The notes under the pieces are model-generated. The model was not told the DNA's origin, searched no databases, and worked only from the letters and a program-made list of their open reading frames with translations. A stretch of DNA of 64,000 bases, from assembly GCA_017465465.1 (NCBI GenBank), contig JAFTWE010000028.1, positions 35,672 through 99,671 on the forward strand, written 5' to 3'. A program made the position numbers and the translations under genes. The DNA comes from Clostridia bacterium. Lineage in GTDB: Bacteria > Bacillota > Clostridia > Oscillospirales > Acutalibacteraceae. This document shows positions 1 to 8,919 of the stretch, piece after piece. Numbering within the stretch: position 1 is the stretch's first letter; each line of letters begins with the position of its first letter.

Positions 1-1
1 G

Positions 2-586
2 GTAGCTTCAATGAACGCGACTGTTCCGATTATCAACGCAGGTGACGGCGGTCATAACCACCCGACCCAGACCCTTACCGACCTTCTCACAATCAAGCGT
101 GAAATGGGCAGATTTGATAATCTTACAATCGGACTTTGCGGTGACCTTAAATTCGGCAGAACTGTCCATTCACTTGTTCAGGCTATGATGCGCTACAACA
201 ATGTTAAATTTGTTATGATTTCACCTGATGAGCTGAAAATTCCTGAATATTTAAAGCAGGAGCTGATTGATGCAGGCGTTGAATTCACAGAAACAACCGA
301 CCTTGAAAAGGCGATGCCCGAGCTTGATATTCTTTATATGACACGAGTTCAGCGTGAGCGCTTTTTCAATGAAGCTGATTATATCCGCCTTAAGGACAGC
401 TACATTCTCACAAGTGAAAAGCTTCTGGCTGCCAAGGCTGATATGCGAGTTCTTCATCCTCTGCCGAGAGTTAATGAAATCAGCCTTGATGTTGATGATG
501 ATATCAGAGCCGCATATTTCCGCCAGGCTTGTAACGGCAAATATATAAGAATGGCGCTTATATTAAAGCTTTTGGGGGTAGAATAA
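2..586 (+). CDS. pyrB: Aspartate carbamoyltransferase catalytic subunit, 3' part only
   Basis: Catalytic chain of aspartate transcarbamoylase, which joins carbamoyl phosphate and aspartate in the second committed step of pyrimidine synthesis. The frame is open from base 2, so the gene begins upstream of the window and about 194 C-terminal residues are visible. HPTQTLTDL near visible residue 21 carries the family's carbamoyl-phosphate-binding His and Gln, and [10 protein letters not shown] about 50 residues before the end is the conserved loop contacting aspartate and phosphate. The stop overlaps the pyrI start by one base (TAATG), so the two subunits are translationally coupled. The ATG at base 11 is an internal Met, not the start. 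Confidence 0.96.
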   Translation, partial: VASMNATVPIINAGDGGHNHPTQTLTDLLTIKREMGRFDNLTIGLCGDLKFGRTVHSLVQAMMRYNNVKFVMISPDELKIPEYLKQELIDAGVEFTETTDLEKAMPELDILYMTRVQRERFFNEADYIRLKDSYILTSEKLLAAKADMRVLHPLPRVNEISLDVDDDIRAAYFRQACNGKYIRMALILKLLGVE

Positions 587-1017
587 TGCATATTGATGAA
601 ATTAAAAACGGCCTTGTTCTTGACCATATCAAGGCAGGCAAGAGTATGAAAATCTACAATTACCTTGAGCTTGATAAGCTTGACTGCGTTGTTGCCATTA
701 TCAAAAATGTCAGCAGCAAAAAAATGGGCAAAAAGGATATTATCAAAATCGACGCTGAGATTGAGGTTGATGTTGATATTTTAGGCTATATCGACCCCGG
801 CATTACCGTTGATGTTATCAAAGACGGCAAGCTTGTTGAAAAGCGTCATCTTGAATTGCCTGAAAAAGTCTGCAATGTTATTCATTGCAAAAACCCAAGG
901 TGCATAACATCTACAGAGCAGGGGCTTCAGCAGATGTTTAAGCTCACAGACAAGGCAAACGGAATTTACCGTTGCATTTACTGTGAATCAAAAGCAAAGC
1001 ACGGCAGTCTGCTGTAA
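586..1017 (+). CDS. pyrI: Aspartate carbamoyltransferase regulatory subunit
   Basis: Regulatory chain that binds nucleotide effectors and, through a zinc knuckle, assembles catalytic trimers into the allosteric holoenzyme. At 143 residues it is close to the usual family length of about 150. The first ~95 residues form the nucleotide-binding domain; the C-terminal zinc domain has Cys101, Cys106, Cys130 and Cys133, giving the C-X4-C-X23-C-X2-C spacing of the E. coli protein. It overlaps the pyrB stop by one base. A PyrB with PyrI implies an allosterically regulated enzyme, unlike the PyrI-less Bacillus enzyme. Confidence 0.96.
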   Translation: MHIDEIKNGLVLDHIKAGKSMKIYNYLELDKLDCVVAIIKNVSSKKMGKKDIIKIDAEIEVDVDILGYIDPGITVDVIKDGKLVEKRHLELPEKVCNVIHCKNPRCITSTEQGLQQMFKLTDKANGIYRCIYCESKAKHGSLL

Positions 1018-1041
1018 GGTGATAACCTATCCGGTGATTTT

Positions 1042-1854
1042 ATGAAAAAATTCAAAAAACTGCATATAACAACGGTCTTTTTCGTGTTGCTGATGATTGT
1101 TTTTGTGTGGTGGGTTAACAATCACACCCTGAGTGTTAATCAGTATGAGGTTGAAAGTGACTTGGTGAATGATGAAATCACCATTGTTCATTTAACTGAT
1201 TTGCATGGTGCAAGCTTTGGCAAGGATAATAAAACCCTCATAAGCAGGGTTGCGGCGCAATCTCCCGACCTTATTGCCGTAACGGGCGATATGTTTACTT
1301 ATGAAGACGAAGCAGGAAAGCAAACAGCTCTTACCTTGCTCAAGGCTCTTGCGGATAAATTTCCTGTGTATTATGTCAACGGTGAGCATGATGATGACGA
1401 GGCTTTTTTCACTCTTCTTAGTGAAAACGGAGTAAATGTTCTGAATTATAAGGATGAAGTTATAACAGTCAAGGGGACTGAGCTTCACCTTTACGGAATA
1501 GACAATGTTTATTTTTCTCCTCATTTTGATTTGGAAAATGCGTTCAAAAAAGATGAAAAAACCTTTTCGATTTTGCTTTCTCACATGCCCGAATATGAAA
1601 GATTTAAGCCCTTCGGTATGGAGCTTGTTTTGTCGGGTGACACTCACGGCGGCTTGTTCCGCTTGCCTTTTGTGGGCGCGGTGTTTGACGGAGAAACAAT
1701 TTTCCCCGATATGAACGGCAAATTTGTTAAAGGTCTTTATGAGGTTGAAGGTCAGTTTATCCATATTTCAGGGGGACTGGGAGTTTATCCTGTTCCAACC
1801 CGTTTGTGGAACCGACCTGAAATTGCAGTTATAAAATTACAACCTGAAAAATAA
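1042..1854 (+). CDS. Membrane-anchored metallophosphoesterase (YkuE-like)
   Basis: Calcineurin-like phosphoesterase of 270 residues with one N-terminal membrane span (about 9-25), so the catalytic domain probably lies outside the membrane. Metal-binding blocks are in order: DLH at 53-55, GD at 82-83, GEHD at 114-117 (an unusual Glu where most members have GNHD) and GDTHGG at 199-204 (usually GHTHGG). The first block fits the family, but two blocks deviate, so activity is likely but the substrate is unknown. It follows pyrI by 24 bases with a GGTGA ribosome site and may be cotranscribed. The gene ends just before a bidirectional terminator. Confidence 0.8.
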   Translation: MKKFKKLHITTVFFVLLMIVFVWWVNNHTLSVNQYEVESDLVNDEITIVHLTDLHGASFGKDNKTLISRVAAQSPDLIAVTGDMFTYEDEAGKQTALTLLKALADKFPVYYVNGEHDDDEAFFTLLSENGVNVLNYKDEVITVKGTELHLYGIDNVYFSPHFDLENAFKKDEKTFSILLSHMPEYERFKPFGMELVLSGDTHGGLFRLPFVGAVFDGETIFPDMNGKFVKGLYEVEGQFIHISGGLGVYPVPTRLWNRPEIAVIKLQPEK

Positions 1855-1860
1855 AAAGTA

Positions 1861-1892
1861 AAAGAGGAGGCGAAAACCTCCTCTTTGTTATT
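1861..1892. terminator. Bidirectional intrinsic terminator
   Basis: A perfect 10-bp stem (AAAGAGGAGG / CCTCCTCTTT, 1861-1886) with a 6-base loop lies between the convergent phosphoesterase and pflA genes. T-rich tracts follow it on both strands. Confidence 0.85.
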
Positions 1893-2604
1893 TCAGCTTT
1901 TCGGGAATCAGCTCATAGAGCTTGTCAATTTCCGCTTGCGGCATTTCGGGAGTGTCTGCAAGGGGGAAGGGGATTCCCATATTTTCATATTTTGGAAGAC
2001 AGAGCTTTCTGAATGGCAGAAGCTCTATTTTTTTTATATTTTTGCAGTTCTTTAAAAGCTCAAGCAGTGCTGTGATGTTTTCTTCACCGTCGTTAAGCTC
2101 AGGCACAATAACCTGCCTTATCCAAAGAGGAACTTCCATTTCCTCGGCGAGCTTTAAAAATCTGAGCACCTGCTCAAAATCGCCTCCGCAATGCTTTTGA
2201 TAACTATCCGTATCAAGGAATTTGATATCAAGAAGCACAAGGTCTGTGACCTCTAAAAGCTCTTTTGCTTCGGTTAAATCACCAATTCCTGCAGTGTCAA
2301 GGGCTGTGTGAATGCCGTTTTCTTTTAAAAGTGCAAATAACTCTTTAACAAACTGAGCTTGCATCAGCGGCTCACCGCCCGAAACTGTGACACCGCCGTT
2401 TTTGATGTAGCTTTTAAAACGGAGGATTTTTTGAAGCATTTCTTCAGGGGTGTATTCTTCACCGCCCTCAAAGCTGTGAGTGTCAGGGTTGTGGCAATAT
2501 ACACATCTGAGCGGACACCCTTGCATAAACACCACGCACCTCAGCCCGGGGCCGTCAACAGCCCCCATAGACTGAAAAGAGTGGACTTTGCCTATAGCTG
2601 ACAT
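1888..2604 (-). CDS. pflA: Pyruvate formate-lyase activating enzyme
   Basis: Radical SAM enzyme that makes the glycyl radical on PflB, using a 4Fe-4S cluster and S-adenosylmethionine. From the chosen start it has 238 residues. Cys30, Cys34 and Cys37 in CPLRCVYC form the cluster-binding C-X3-C-X2-C motif, and TVSGGEPL is the usual SAM-contacting segment. The open frame extends 26 codons further upstream, but that part lies inside the end of pflB. The ATG at 2604, one base after the pflB stop and preceded by GAGG, gives the normal family N-terminus. Cotranscribed with pflB and therefore under the same riboswitch. Confidence 0.95.
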   Translation of the reverse strand: MSAIGKVHSFQSMGAVDGPGLRCVVFMQGCPLRCVYCHNPDTHSFEGGEEYTPEEMLQKILRFKSYIKNGGVTVSGGEPLMQAQFVKELFALLKENGIHTALDTAGIGDLTEAKELLEVTDLVLLDIKFLDTDSYQKHCGGDFEQVLRFLKLAEEMEVPLWIRQVIVPELNDGEENITALLELLKNCKNIKKIELLPFRKLCLPKYENMGIPFPLADTPEMPQAEIDKLYELIPEKLK

Positions 2605-2605
2605 A

Positions 2606-4840
2606 TTACATCGCCTCGTGGAAGGTTCTTGAAATAACCTCTCTCTGCTGTTCTTTAGAAAGCTTGCAGAAATTAACCGCATAGCCTGAAACTCTGATTG
2701 TCAGGTTAGGATATTTTTCGGGCTCTTCATAGGCTGCCTGCAACACCTCACGGTTAAGAACATTAACATTAAGGTGATGTGCTTTCTGAGCAAAATATCC
2801 GTCAAGGAGGTTAACAAGGTTGTCAATTCTCTCATCTTCATTTTTGCCAAGAGCCTGAGGAACGATTGAGAATGTGTTTGAAATACCGTCACGGCAAACA
2901 TCATAAGAGAGCTTTGCAACAGAGTTGAGAGAAGCAAGAGCACCGTTCTTTTCTCTGCCGTGCATGGGGTTTGCACCGGGGGCAAACGGCTCTCCCTTTT
3001 TGCGGCCGTCAGGAGTTGAGCCTGTCTTTTTGCCGTAAACAACATTTGATGTGATTGTAAGAATTGAAAGAGTAGCTTCGGCGTTTCTGTAAAGCTTCTG
3101 CTTTTTAAGCTCTTCATAGAACTTTTCAACCTGCTCGCAGGCGATTGAGTCAACTCGGTCATCGTCGTTACCGAAGGTGGGGAACTCGCCCACTGTTTCA
3201 AAGTCTGTGATAAGGCCTGTATCTTTATCCTTAATGCAACGGACTTTAGCATATTTGATAGCTGAAAGTGAGTCTGCAAGCACGCTCATACCTGCAATGC
3301 CAAATGCCATAAAGCGGTGAACCTCAGTGTCGTGAAGAGCCATCTGGGTTTTTTCGTAAGCATACTTGTCGTGCATATAATGAATCTGATTCATTGTGTT
3401 TGCATACATTCTTGCAAGCCATGGGCGGTAAATATCAAGATATTCGCAAACCTTGTCATAATCAAGGTATTCATCAGGATACTGCTCATGAACGGGGCCT
3501 ACCTGCATATTTCTGTTTTCGTCCTTACCGCCGTTGAGAGCCATAAGCATCAATTTTGCAAGGTTGGCTCTTGCACCGAAGAACTGCATCTGCTTGCCCA
3601 CCTTCATAGCTGAAACACAGCAGGCTATTGCATAATCGTCGCCGTAAATGGGGCGCATAATGTCGTCATTTTCATACTGAATTGCATCAGTGTCGCAAGA
3701 AACCTTTGCACAGTATTTCTTGAAGTTTTCAGGTAAATCCTTAGACCAGAGAACTGTGAGGTTAGGCTCAGCAGAGGGCTTAAGGTTATAAAGTGTGTGC
3801 ATAAAGCGGAATGTGTTCTTTGTAACGAGGGGGCGTCCGTCTTCACCAACACCGCCGAGAGCTTCGGTAATCCACATTGGGTCGCCGCCGAAAAGCTCAT
3901 TGTATTCAGGGGTGCGAAGGTGCCTTGCCATACGAAGCTTCAGCACAAAGTCATCAATGATTTCCTGAGCTTCTGTTTCGGTAAGAGTGCCTTCTTTGAT
4001 ATCACGCTCAAAGTAAATGTCAAGGAATGTAGAGGTTCTGCCAAGGCTCATTGCCGCACCGTTCTGCTCTTTGATAGCACCAAGATATGCAAAGTAGAGC
4101 CACTGAACAGCCTCTTTTGCATTCATTGCGGGCTTTGAAATGTCATAGCCATACATCTCAGCCATACCCTTGAGCATACCGAGGAAGTTAATCTGCTGGT
4201 GAAGCTCTTCAAGCTGACGGATTGCAAATGAATCCATAATGTTGCAGCTTCTGCTGAGATTGTCTTTATCGTTCTTCTTTTCTTCAATGAGCTTGTCTAT
4301 ACCGTAAAGGGCAACACGGCGGTAGTCACCGATGATTCGACCTCTTCCGTAAGCATCAGGAAGACCTGTGATAAGTCCGCAGGAGCGTGCAGCTCTTGTT
4401 TCCTTGCCGTAAACTCTGAAAACGCCGTCGTTGTGTGTTGTTCTATACTGGAATTCAGATTCAATCTTGTCGGAAAGTCTGTAGCCGTAAGCTTCACATG
4501 CTGAGCGTGTCATACGGATACCGCCAAAGGGGTTAACGCCTCTTTTAAGAGGTCTGTCAGTCTGAAAGCCGACGATAATCTCATTCTTTTTGTCAAGATA
4601 ACCGGGCTTGTAGTTGAGAAGTGAAGTAACGGTGTGAGTGTCAATGTCAAGTACTCCGCCGTACTGCCTTTCAAGAGCCATTAAATCTTCTGCTTTTTTG
4701 AGCAAATCCTTAGTTCTGTCTGTTGAACCTGAAAGGAAGGTGTAATCACCCTCATAAGGGGTGTAGTTCTTTTGAATAAAGTCTCTGACATCAATATTTT
4801 CCTGCCAGTTACCGGGGTTAAACCCTCTCCACTGTTCCAT
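2606..4840 (-). CDS. pflB: Formate C-acetyltransferase (pyruvate formate-lyase)
   Basis: Converts pyruvate and CoA to acetyl-CoA and formate without oxygen. Formate also feeds the folate one-carbon pool. Of 744 residues, a normal length, the adjacent catalytic pair Cys407-Cys408 lies in IACCVS and the radical-bearing Gly719 in RVSGYAVNF near the C-terminus. The ATG at 4840 follows an excellent AAGGAGG site. It is the first gene of a pflB-pflA operon. A ZTP riboswitch and overlapping terminator precede it, so expression is expected to rise when ZMP/ZTP signals a shortage of formyl-folate. Confidence 0.97.
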   Translation of the reverse strand: MEQWRGFNPGNWQENIDVRDFIQKNYTPYEGDYTFLSGSTDRTKDLLKKAEDLMALERQYGGVLDIDTHTVTSLLNYKPGYLDKKNEIIVGFQTDRPLKRGVNPFGGIRMTRSACEAYGYRLSDKIESEFQYRTTHNDGVFRVYGKETRAARSCGLITGLPDAYGRGRIIGDYRRVALYGIDKLIEEKKNDKDNLSRSCNIMDSFAIRQLEELHQQINFLGMLKGMAEMYGYDISKPAMNAKEAVQWLYFAYLGAIKEQNGAAMSLGRTSTFLDIYFERDIKEGTLTETEAQEIIDDFVLKLRMARHLRTPEYNELFGGDPMWITEALGGVGEDGRPLVTKNTFRFMHTLYNLKPSAEPNLTVLWSKDLPENFKKYCAKVSCDTDAIQYENDDIMRPIYGDDYAIACCVSAMKVGKQMQFFGARANLAKLMLMALNGGKDENRNMQVGPVHEQYPDEYLDYDKVCEYLDIYRPWLARMYANTMNQIHYMHDKYAYEKTQMALHDTEVHRFMAFGIAGMSVLADSLSAIKYAKVRCIKDKDTGLITDFETVGEFPTFGNDDDRVDSIACEQVEKFYEELKKQKLYRNAEATLSILTITSNVVYGKKTGSTPDGRKKGEPFAPGANPMHGREKNGALASLNSVAKLSYDVCRDGISNTFSIVPQALGKNEDERIDNLVNLLDGYFAQKAHHLNVNVLNREVLQAAYEEPEKYPNLTIRVSGYAVNFCKLSKEQQREVISRTFHEAM

Positions 4841-4880
4841 AATATTACCTCCTTAATTCTATAAAAACAAAAATGTAAAC

Positions 4881-4982
4881 AAATATAAAAGGGCAGCATC
4901 CCACAAGATGCTGCCCAGACGGTCGGCTAAAGTCGGCAGTCATTCCCTCGTGGTAAATCCACTGAATCCGTCAGTAATGATT
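4881..4982 (-). promoter_or_regulatory. ZTP (pfl motif) riboswitch with expression-platform terminator
   Basis: Read on the minus strand, UCAUU/AAUGA makes the first stem, GUGG-AUUUA-CCAC the second, and GACGG near the 5' side can pair with CCGUC in the conserved 3' block GCCGACCGUCUGGGCA (pseudoknot). This matches the known pfl/ZTP aptamer. The aptamer spans about 4910-4982. The conserved UGGGCA then becomes the left arm of a 10-bp hairpin (4891-4916) followed by a U-rich tract, so aptamer and terminator compete for the same bases. Ligand binding should allow read-through into pflB. Identified by eye; a covariance-model search (Rfam RF01750) would be decisive. Confidence 0.88.
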
Positions 4983-4999
4983 GCCCTGATTGCAAACTG

Positions 5000-5029
5000 A
5001 TTATACCACAAGATACCCCTTGCCGTCAA
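5000..5029 (-). promoter_or_regulatory. Promoter of the ZTP riboswitch-pflBA operon
   Basis: On the minus strand TTGACG (5024-5029), an 18-base spacer and TATAAT (5000-5005) make a near-consensus vegetative promoter about 17 bases upstream of the aptamer. Confidence 0.75.
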
Positions 5030-5057
5030 TATCAAATTCAATTAAAAATAATCTTTT

Positions 5058-5774
5058 TTATTTTCTGAAAAATCTGCGTTTTCTTCTGTTGGCTCTCTTT
5101 TCTTTTGCTTCATTGTCGCCTGAATTTTTGGGGTCAGAAAACCATTGCACTAAATAATCGCTGTTTATGAAATTATAGAAATCTGTTTTGTCGTCTGAAA
5201 CTCTCAATGTTCTTCTGAAAACAGCATTCCAAACCTTGTCGAGCACATTGGCAACGAGAAGCAAAAGTAAATAACTGATAGCTGAATATATCAAACCGAT
5301 TTTCCAACCGCTGAAATAAAATATTGCAATACCAATCAGAATTAACACTATATAAACATCAATGTACTCAAGAAAATCAGGGAAAAAGAATTCTTTTATT
5401 CTTTTTCTCTTAAACACCTTTTCCATTTCTTCCTTGTTTTCAACCGTGAAAGCATTAAAAAGGCATTCGTTATTCTGAACGCACATTTTTGCTCTAATCA
5501 GATTGATGCAGGAATATGTTGAATAATTGTCACAGCTTATTTTAAATTCAATATCTTCATCTGACTCAAAAAGCTGATAATCTGTGATTACATTGAAATA
5601 GTAAAACCCGTTCTTATAGTGACTTGGCGTTGCACATTTTACCGAAACAGTGTGTGTCGGCTTGTTTTTAACTTCAATATCAACACCGTCATTCGGTAAA
5701 ATAGTAAGATTGTCTCCGCTATTAACTGAGATGTTGATTTTTTGATTGCTTGTGTTAACAAATTTCATCTTCAT
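5058..5774 (-). CDS. Hypothetical protein with two membrane spans
   Basis: Unrecognised 238-residue protein. The first ~115 residues look like a soluble, beta-rich domain with Asn/Ser-rich strands. Two adjacent hydrophobic stretches (about 138-157 and 160-178) suggest a membrane hairpin, and the last residues are strongly basic (RRKRRFFRK). No signal peptide is visible, so the N-terminal domain is probably cytoplasmic. The start has only a modest ribosome site. It lies head to tail downstream of the HAD phosphatase with 26 bases between and could be cotranscribed with it. Function unknown. Confidence 0.7.
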   Translation of the reverse strand: MKMKFVNTSNQKINISVNSGDNLTILPNDGVDIEVKNKPTHTVSVKCATPSHYKNGFYYFNVITDYQLFESDEDIEFKISCDNYSTYSCINLIRAKMCVQNNECLFNAFTVENKEEMEKVFKRKRIKEFFFPDFLEYIDVYIVLILIGIAIFYFSGWKIGLIYSAISYLLLLLVANVLDKVWNAVFRRTLRVSDDKTDFYNFINSDYLVQWFSDPKNSGDNEAKEKRANRRKRRFFRK

Positions 5775-5800
5775 AAAAAATCCTCCCCCGAAGATTTTAT

Positions 5801-6457
5801 TTAATTAAATATTATATTTTTTAACTCCTCGGTATCTTTTGCAATGTAGTCTGCTTTGTATTCCTCAAATTCCTCCTGACTGCCGTAGCCAAACAGCACA
5901 GCCGCGCAGGGGATGCCTGCATTGTGTGCGCCCACAATGTCATAAAGTCTGTCGCCAACCATAAGCACTTTTGCATTTTCACCTAAATTCATTTTAGCAA
6001 TGCAGGTTTTTACAATGGTTGTTTTGTCAGATTCAATATACCTTGGGTCAGAGCCTGCAGTGAAGTCAAAATAATCGCTGATGCCTGTGTCATTAACAAT
6101 TATATTGATAAAATCCTCAGGCTTTGAGCTTGCTATGCCTGTAACACCGCCCTGTGCCTGAATATTTTTAAGCAAATCCACAATGCCGTCATACAGGTCA
6201 AACTCGTAAATGCCCTTAACAGAATATCTTTCTCGGTAGCTTGCAACGAGCTTTGTGCTCATTTCATCATCAACGCCGCATTCACGCTTAAAGCTGTCGT
6301 GAAGGGGAGGACCTACAAAAGTGCGAAGGCTCGCTTCTCCCAGTGTGGGTAAGCCGTTTTTCTCAAGTGCATATCTAATGCAGTTAAAAATACCTCTGCC
6401 TGTGTCGGCAACAGTTCCGTCAAAGTCAAAAATTACAGCATCAAAATTCAAACTCAT
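5801..6457 (-). CDS. HAD-family hydrolase, phosphoglycolate phosphatase-like
   Basis: Soluble HAD phosphatase of 218 residues. Motif I is DFDGT at residues 11-15 (nucleophile Asp11, acid/base Asp13), motif II is the Ser of IASSKPE, and motif III/IV is MVGDRLYD with the preceding Lys. An alpha-helical cap follows motif I, as in the Gph/PgmB branch. The frame allows GTG at 6460, but ATG at 6457 sits at the better distance from GGAGG. The substrate cannot be read from sequence; phosphoglycolate or a sugar phosphate is typical. It is divergent from the aminotransferase gene. Confidence 0.85.
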   Translation of the reverse strand: MSLNFDAVIFDFDGTVADTGRGIFNCIRYALEKNGLPTLGEASLRTFVGPPLHDSFKRECGVDDEMSTKLVASYRERYSVKGIYEFDLYDGIVDLLKNIQAQGGVTGIASSKPEDFINIIVNDTGISDYFDFTAGSDPRYIESDKTTIVKTCIAKMNLGENAKVLMVGDRLYDIVGAHNAGIPCAAVLFGYGSQEEFEEYKADYIAKDTEELKNIIFN

Positions 6458-6509
6458 CACAATTCCTCCAAGTTTTATCAGGAAAATATCATAACATAAA
6501 AAACAAATA

Positions 6510-6538
6510 TTTACAATCTAAAAATTATATGTTATACT
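6510..6538 (+). promoter_or_regulatory. Promoter of the aminotransferase-trpS unit
   Basis: TTTACA (6510-6515), a 17-base spacer and TATACT (6533-6538), about 34 bases ahead of the first start codon. Confidence 0.7.
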
Positions 6539-6571
6539 TTATCAGTTAAATTATATAGTGAGGTAGTGTGT

Positions 6572-7765
6572 ATGGACTACATATTTTCAGACAAAATTTC
6601 ATCATTGCAGCCGTCTGCAATCCGTGAAATACTCAAGGCTTCATCAGTTCCGGGTATGATTGCTCTTGCCGCAGGCAACCCTGCGCCCGACTCATTCCCC
6701 ATTGATGCTATTAAAGAGATTTCACAGGATATTTTTGAAAACCACCCGATTGAGGCTTTGCAGTACGGTGTAACAGAGGGTTATCCCGCATTGATTAAGC
6801 GTGTAACCGATTGGCTTCATACAAGCAAAAAAATCGGCAAAGACACAGATTCTGTTATTATCACAAGCGGCGCTCAGCAGGTTATGGACTTAACCACTAA
6901 GGTTCTTTGCAATGAGGGTGATGTTGTTATTGCAGAAACTCCCTCTTTCATCGGCTCTCTTAACTGCTTCCGTGCTTATAATGTTAAGCTTCGCGGTGTT
7001 TCACTTGAGGATGACGGAATTAACATCGAAGAGCTTGAAAAAGCCCTTAAGGAAGAGCCTAAGGCAAAGTTTATTTATGTTATTCCTAATTTCCAGAATC
7101 CCTCAGGCATCACAATGAGTGTTGAAAAGCGTAAGGCTGTGTATAACCTTGCCTGCAAATATAACAAGATTATTCTTGAAGATAACCCCTACGGTGACAC
7201 AAGAGTAGCAGGGGAGGATTTGCCCTCAATCAAGAGCTTTGATGAAGAAGGCAGAGTAATTTATGCAGGCACCTTCTCAAAGGTTATGGCCCCCGGTATC
7301 CGCGTTGGCTATGTTCTCGGTCCGTCAGCAGTTGTGGCTAAAATGACCGTAGGCAAGCAGACAAGCGATGTTCACACCCCGATGTTTAACCAGATGCTTG
7401 TTGAGAAATGGATGGCAAATTATGATATTGACGAGCATATCGCAAAAATCAAAGATTGCTACCGTGAAAGACTCAACTTCCTTTGTAAGAGAATTGACGA
7501 GGAATTAGGCGGAATTGTTAAATATGTCCGTCCCGAGGGTGGCCTTTTCGTCTGGTGCGATTTGCCCGAAAATATTGATATGATTGAATTTTGCAACAAT
7601 GCAATCAAAAGGAATGTTGCTGTTGTTCCCGGCACTGCATTTGTTGTAAATGATGATGATAAATTCAACGCAATCCGCCTCAACTTCACAACCCCCACCA
7701 TTGAAGCTATGGATAAGGGCCTTAAGATTTTGGGTGAGGTTGCCGCAGAAATGAATAAGAGGTAA
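6572..7765 (+). CDS. PLP-dependent aminotransferase, class I/II (LysN/2-aminoadipate type)
   Basis: Fold-type I aminotransferase of 397 residues without the GntR DNA-binding domain of MocR regulators. The PLP Lys is Lys237 in GTFSKVMAPG; NFQNPSG and EDNPYGD are the usual cofactor-binding segments, and the C-terminal Arg lies in AIRLNF. The family includes 2-aminoadipate and broad aromatic or branched-chain aminotransferases, so the exact substrate is open. Position beside trpS hints at aromatic amino acids, but this is only inference. ATG 6572 is preferred over GTG 6566 because of its distance from GAGG. trpS begins 5 bases downstream. Confidence 0.88.
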   Translation: MDYIFSDKISSLQPSAIREILKASSVPGMIALAAGNPAPDSFPIDAIKEISQDIFENHPIEALQYGVTEGYPALIKRVTDWLHTSKKIGKDTDSVIITSGAQQVMDLTTKVLCNEGDVVIAETPSFIGSLNCFRAYNVKLRGVSLEDDGINIEELEKALKEEPKAKFIYVIPNFQNPSGITMSVEKRKAVYNLACKYNKIILEDNPYGDTRVAGEDLPSIKSFDEEGRVIYAGTFSKVMAPGIRVGYVLGPSAVVAKMTVGKQTSDVHTPMFNQMLVEKWMANYDIDEHIAKIKDCYRERLNFLCKRIDEELGGIVKYVRPEGGLFVWCDLPENIDMIEFCNNAIKRNVAVVPGTAFVVNDDDKFNAIRLNFTTPTIEAMDKGLKILGEVAAEMNKR

Positions 7766-7769
7766 TATT

Positions 7770-8771
7770 ATGGAAAACGAGAAAAAGTCAGTTGTTTTAA
7801 GCTGTATTCAGCCAACAGCAGTTCCCACTCTGGGCAACTACCTCGGTGCGCTTAAAAACTGGAAATATATGAGTGAAGATTATGACTGCTATTATGCCGT
7901 AGCAGACCTTCACGCAATCACAGTCCGTCAGGAGCCTGCAAAGCTTCGCAAGCAGACAATGGAAATGTATGCTTTGCTTATTGCCCTCGGTCTTGACCCT
8001 GAAAAGAATGTTGTTTTTGTTCAGAGCCACGTGCCTGAGCATTCACAGTTAAGCTGGATTCTCAACTGCTACACCCAGTTTGGTGAAGCTTCAAGAATGA
8101 CCCAGTTTAAAGATAAATCTCAAAAGCACGCTGATAACATCAATGTTGGTCTTTTTGATTATCCTGTTTTAATGGCTGCCGATATTCTTCTTTATCAGGC
8201 AGATTTCGTTCCAATCGGTGCCGACCAGAAACAGCATCTTGAATTGGCAAGAAACATTGCAGACCGCTTTAATCAGGTGTATTCACCCACATTTGTTGTT
8301 CCAGAGCCATTCTTCGGCAAGGTTGGCGCAAAGGTTATGTCACTTCAGGACCCGACTAAGAAGATGTCCAAGTCCGACACCAATCCAAAGGCAAGCATCG
8401 GTATGCTTGACACTCCTGATGTAATCGTTAAGAAGTTTAAGTCAGCGGTAACCGACAGTGAAGCCAAGGTTTATTACGGTGACGGCAAAGACGGCATCAA
8501 CAACCTTATGACTATTTATTCAGCCTGCACAGGTCTTGATTATGAAAAAATCGAAAAAGAATTCGACGGCAAAGGCTACGGCGATTTCAAAGCCGCCGTT
8601 GCAGAGAGTGTTGTTGAATCTCTTCGTCCTATTCAGGATGAATTCAACCGCCTTATAAACGATAAGGCATACCTTGAACAGTGCGCTAAAACGGGCAGTG
8701 AAAGAGCTTCATACACCGCACGAAAGACTCTTCGCAAGGTTATGAAAAAGGTTGGCTTTTGGCAGGTTTGA
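7770..8771 (+). CDS. trpS: Tryptophanyl-tRNA synthetase
   Basis: Class I aminoacyl-tRNA synthetase that charges tRNA-Trp. The 333-residue length is typical. The HIGH-type signature is the PTLGNYLG segment at 19-26 and the KMSKS loop is exact at 198-202. A GAGG ribosome site lies within the end of the preceding aminotransferase gene, so the pair is translationally close. No T-box was seen before the pair, unlike many Firmicute tryptophan genes. Confidence 0.97.
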   Translation: MENEKKSVVLSCIQPTAVPTLGNYLGALKNWKYMSEDYDCYYAVADLHAITVRQEPAKLRKQTMEMYALLIALGLDPEKNVVFVQSHVPEHSQLSWILNCYTQFGEASRMTQFKDKSQKHADNINVGLFDYPVLMAADILLYQADFVPIGADQKQHLELARNIADRFNQVYSPTFVVPEPFFGKVGAKVMSLQDPTKKMSKSDTNPKASIGMLDTPDVIVKKFKSAVTDSEAKVYYGDGKDGINNLMTIYSACTGLDYEKIEKEFDGKGYGDFKAAVAESVVESLRPIQDEFNRLINDKAYLEQCAKTGSERASYTARKTLRKVMKKVGFWQV

Positions 8772-8827
8772 CAAAAAACCTGAAACCGAATTGAAACATT
8801 TGGCACTTTAGCCGAAAATCAAAAATT

Positions 8828-8897
8828 TATGAATAAATATGCAAAATATACTTGATTTTTCTGTATATTGGTGTATAATCAATGCATAATTATAAAA
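8828..8897 (+). promoter_or_regulatory. argG promoter with two ARG-box-like operators
   Basis: TTGATT (8852-8857), 16 bases, TATAAT (8874-8879). Just upstream of the -35 lies TATGAATAAATATGCA (from 8828), a near match to the ArgR/AhrC consensus TNTGAATWWWWATTCANA. A weaker copy, TGCATAATTAT, begins around 8883 just after the -10. Boxes on both sides of a promoter are the expected arrangement for hexameric arginine repressor. The argR gene is not in this window. Confidence 0.7.
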
Positions 8898-8919
8898 CAC
8901 ACATTTGGAGGAAATAAAA

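Noticed and set aside
1192..1764. 190-codon antisense frame opposite the phosphoesterase
   Set aside because: The sense strand has all metal-binding motifs; the antisense product has no family features.
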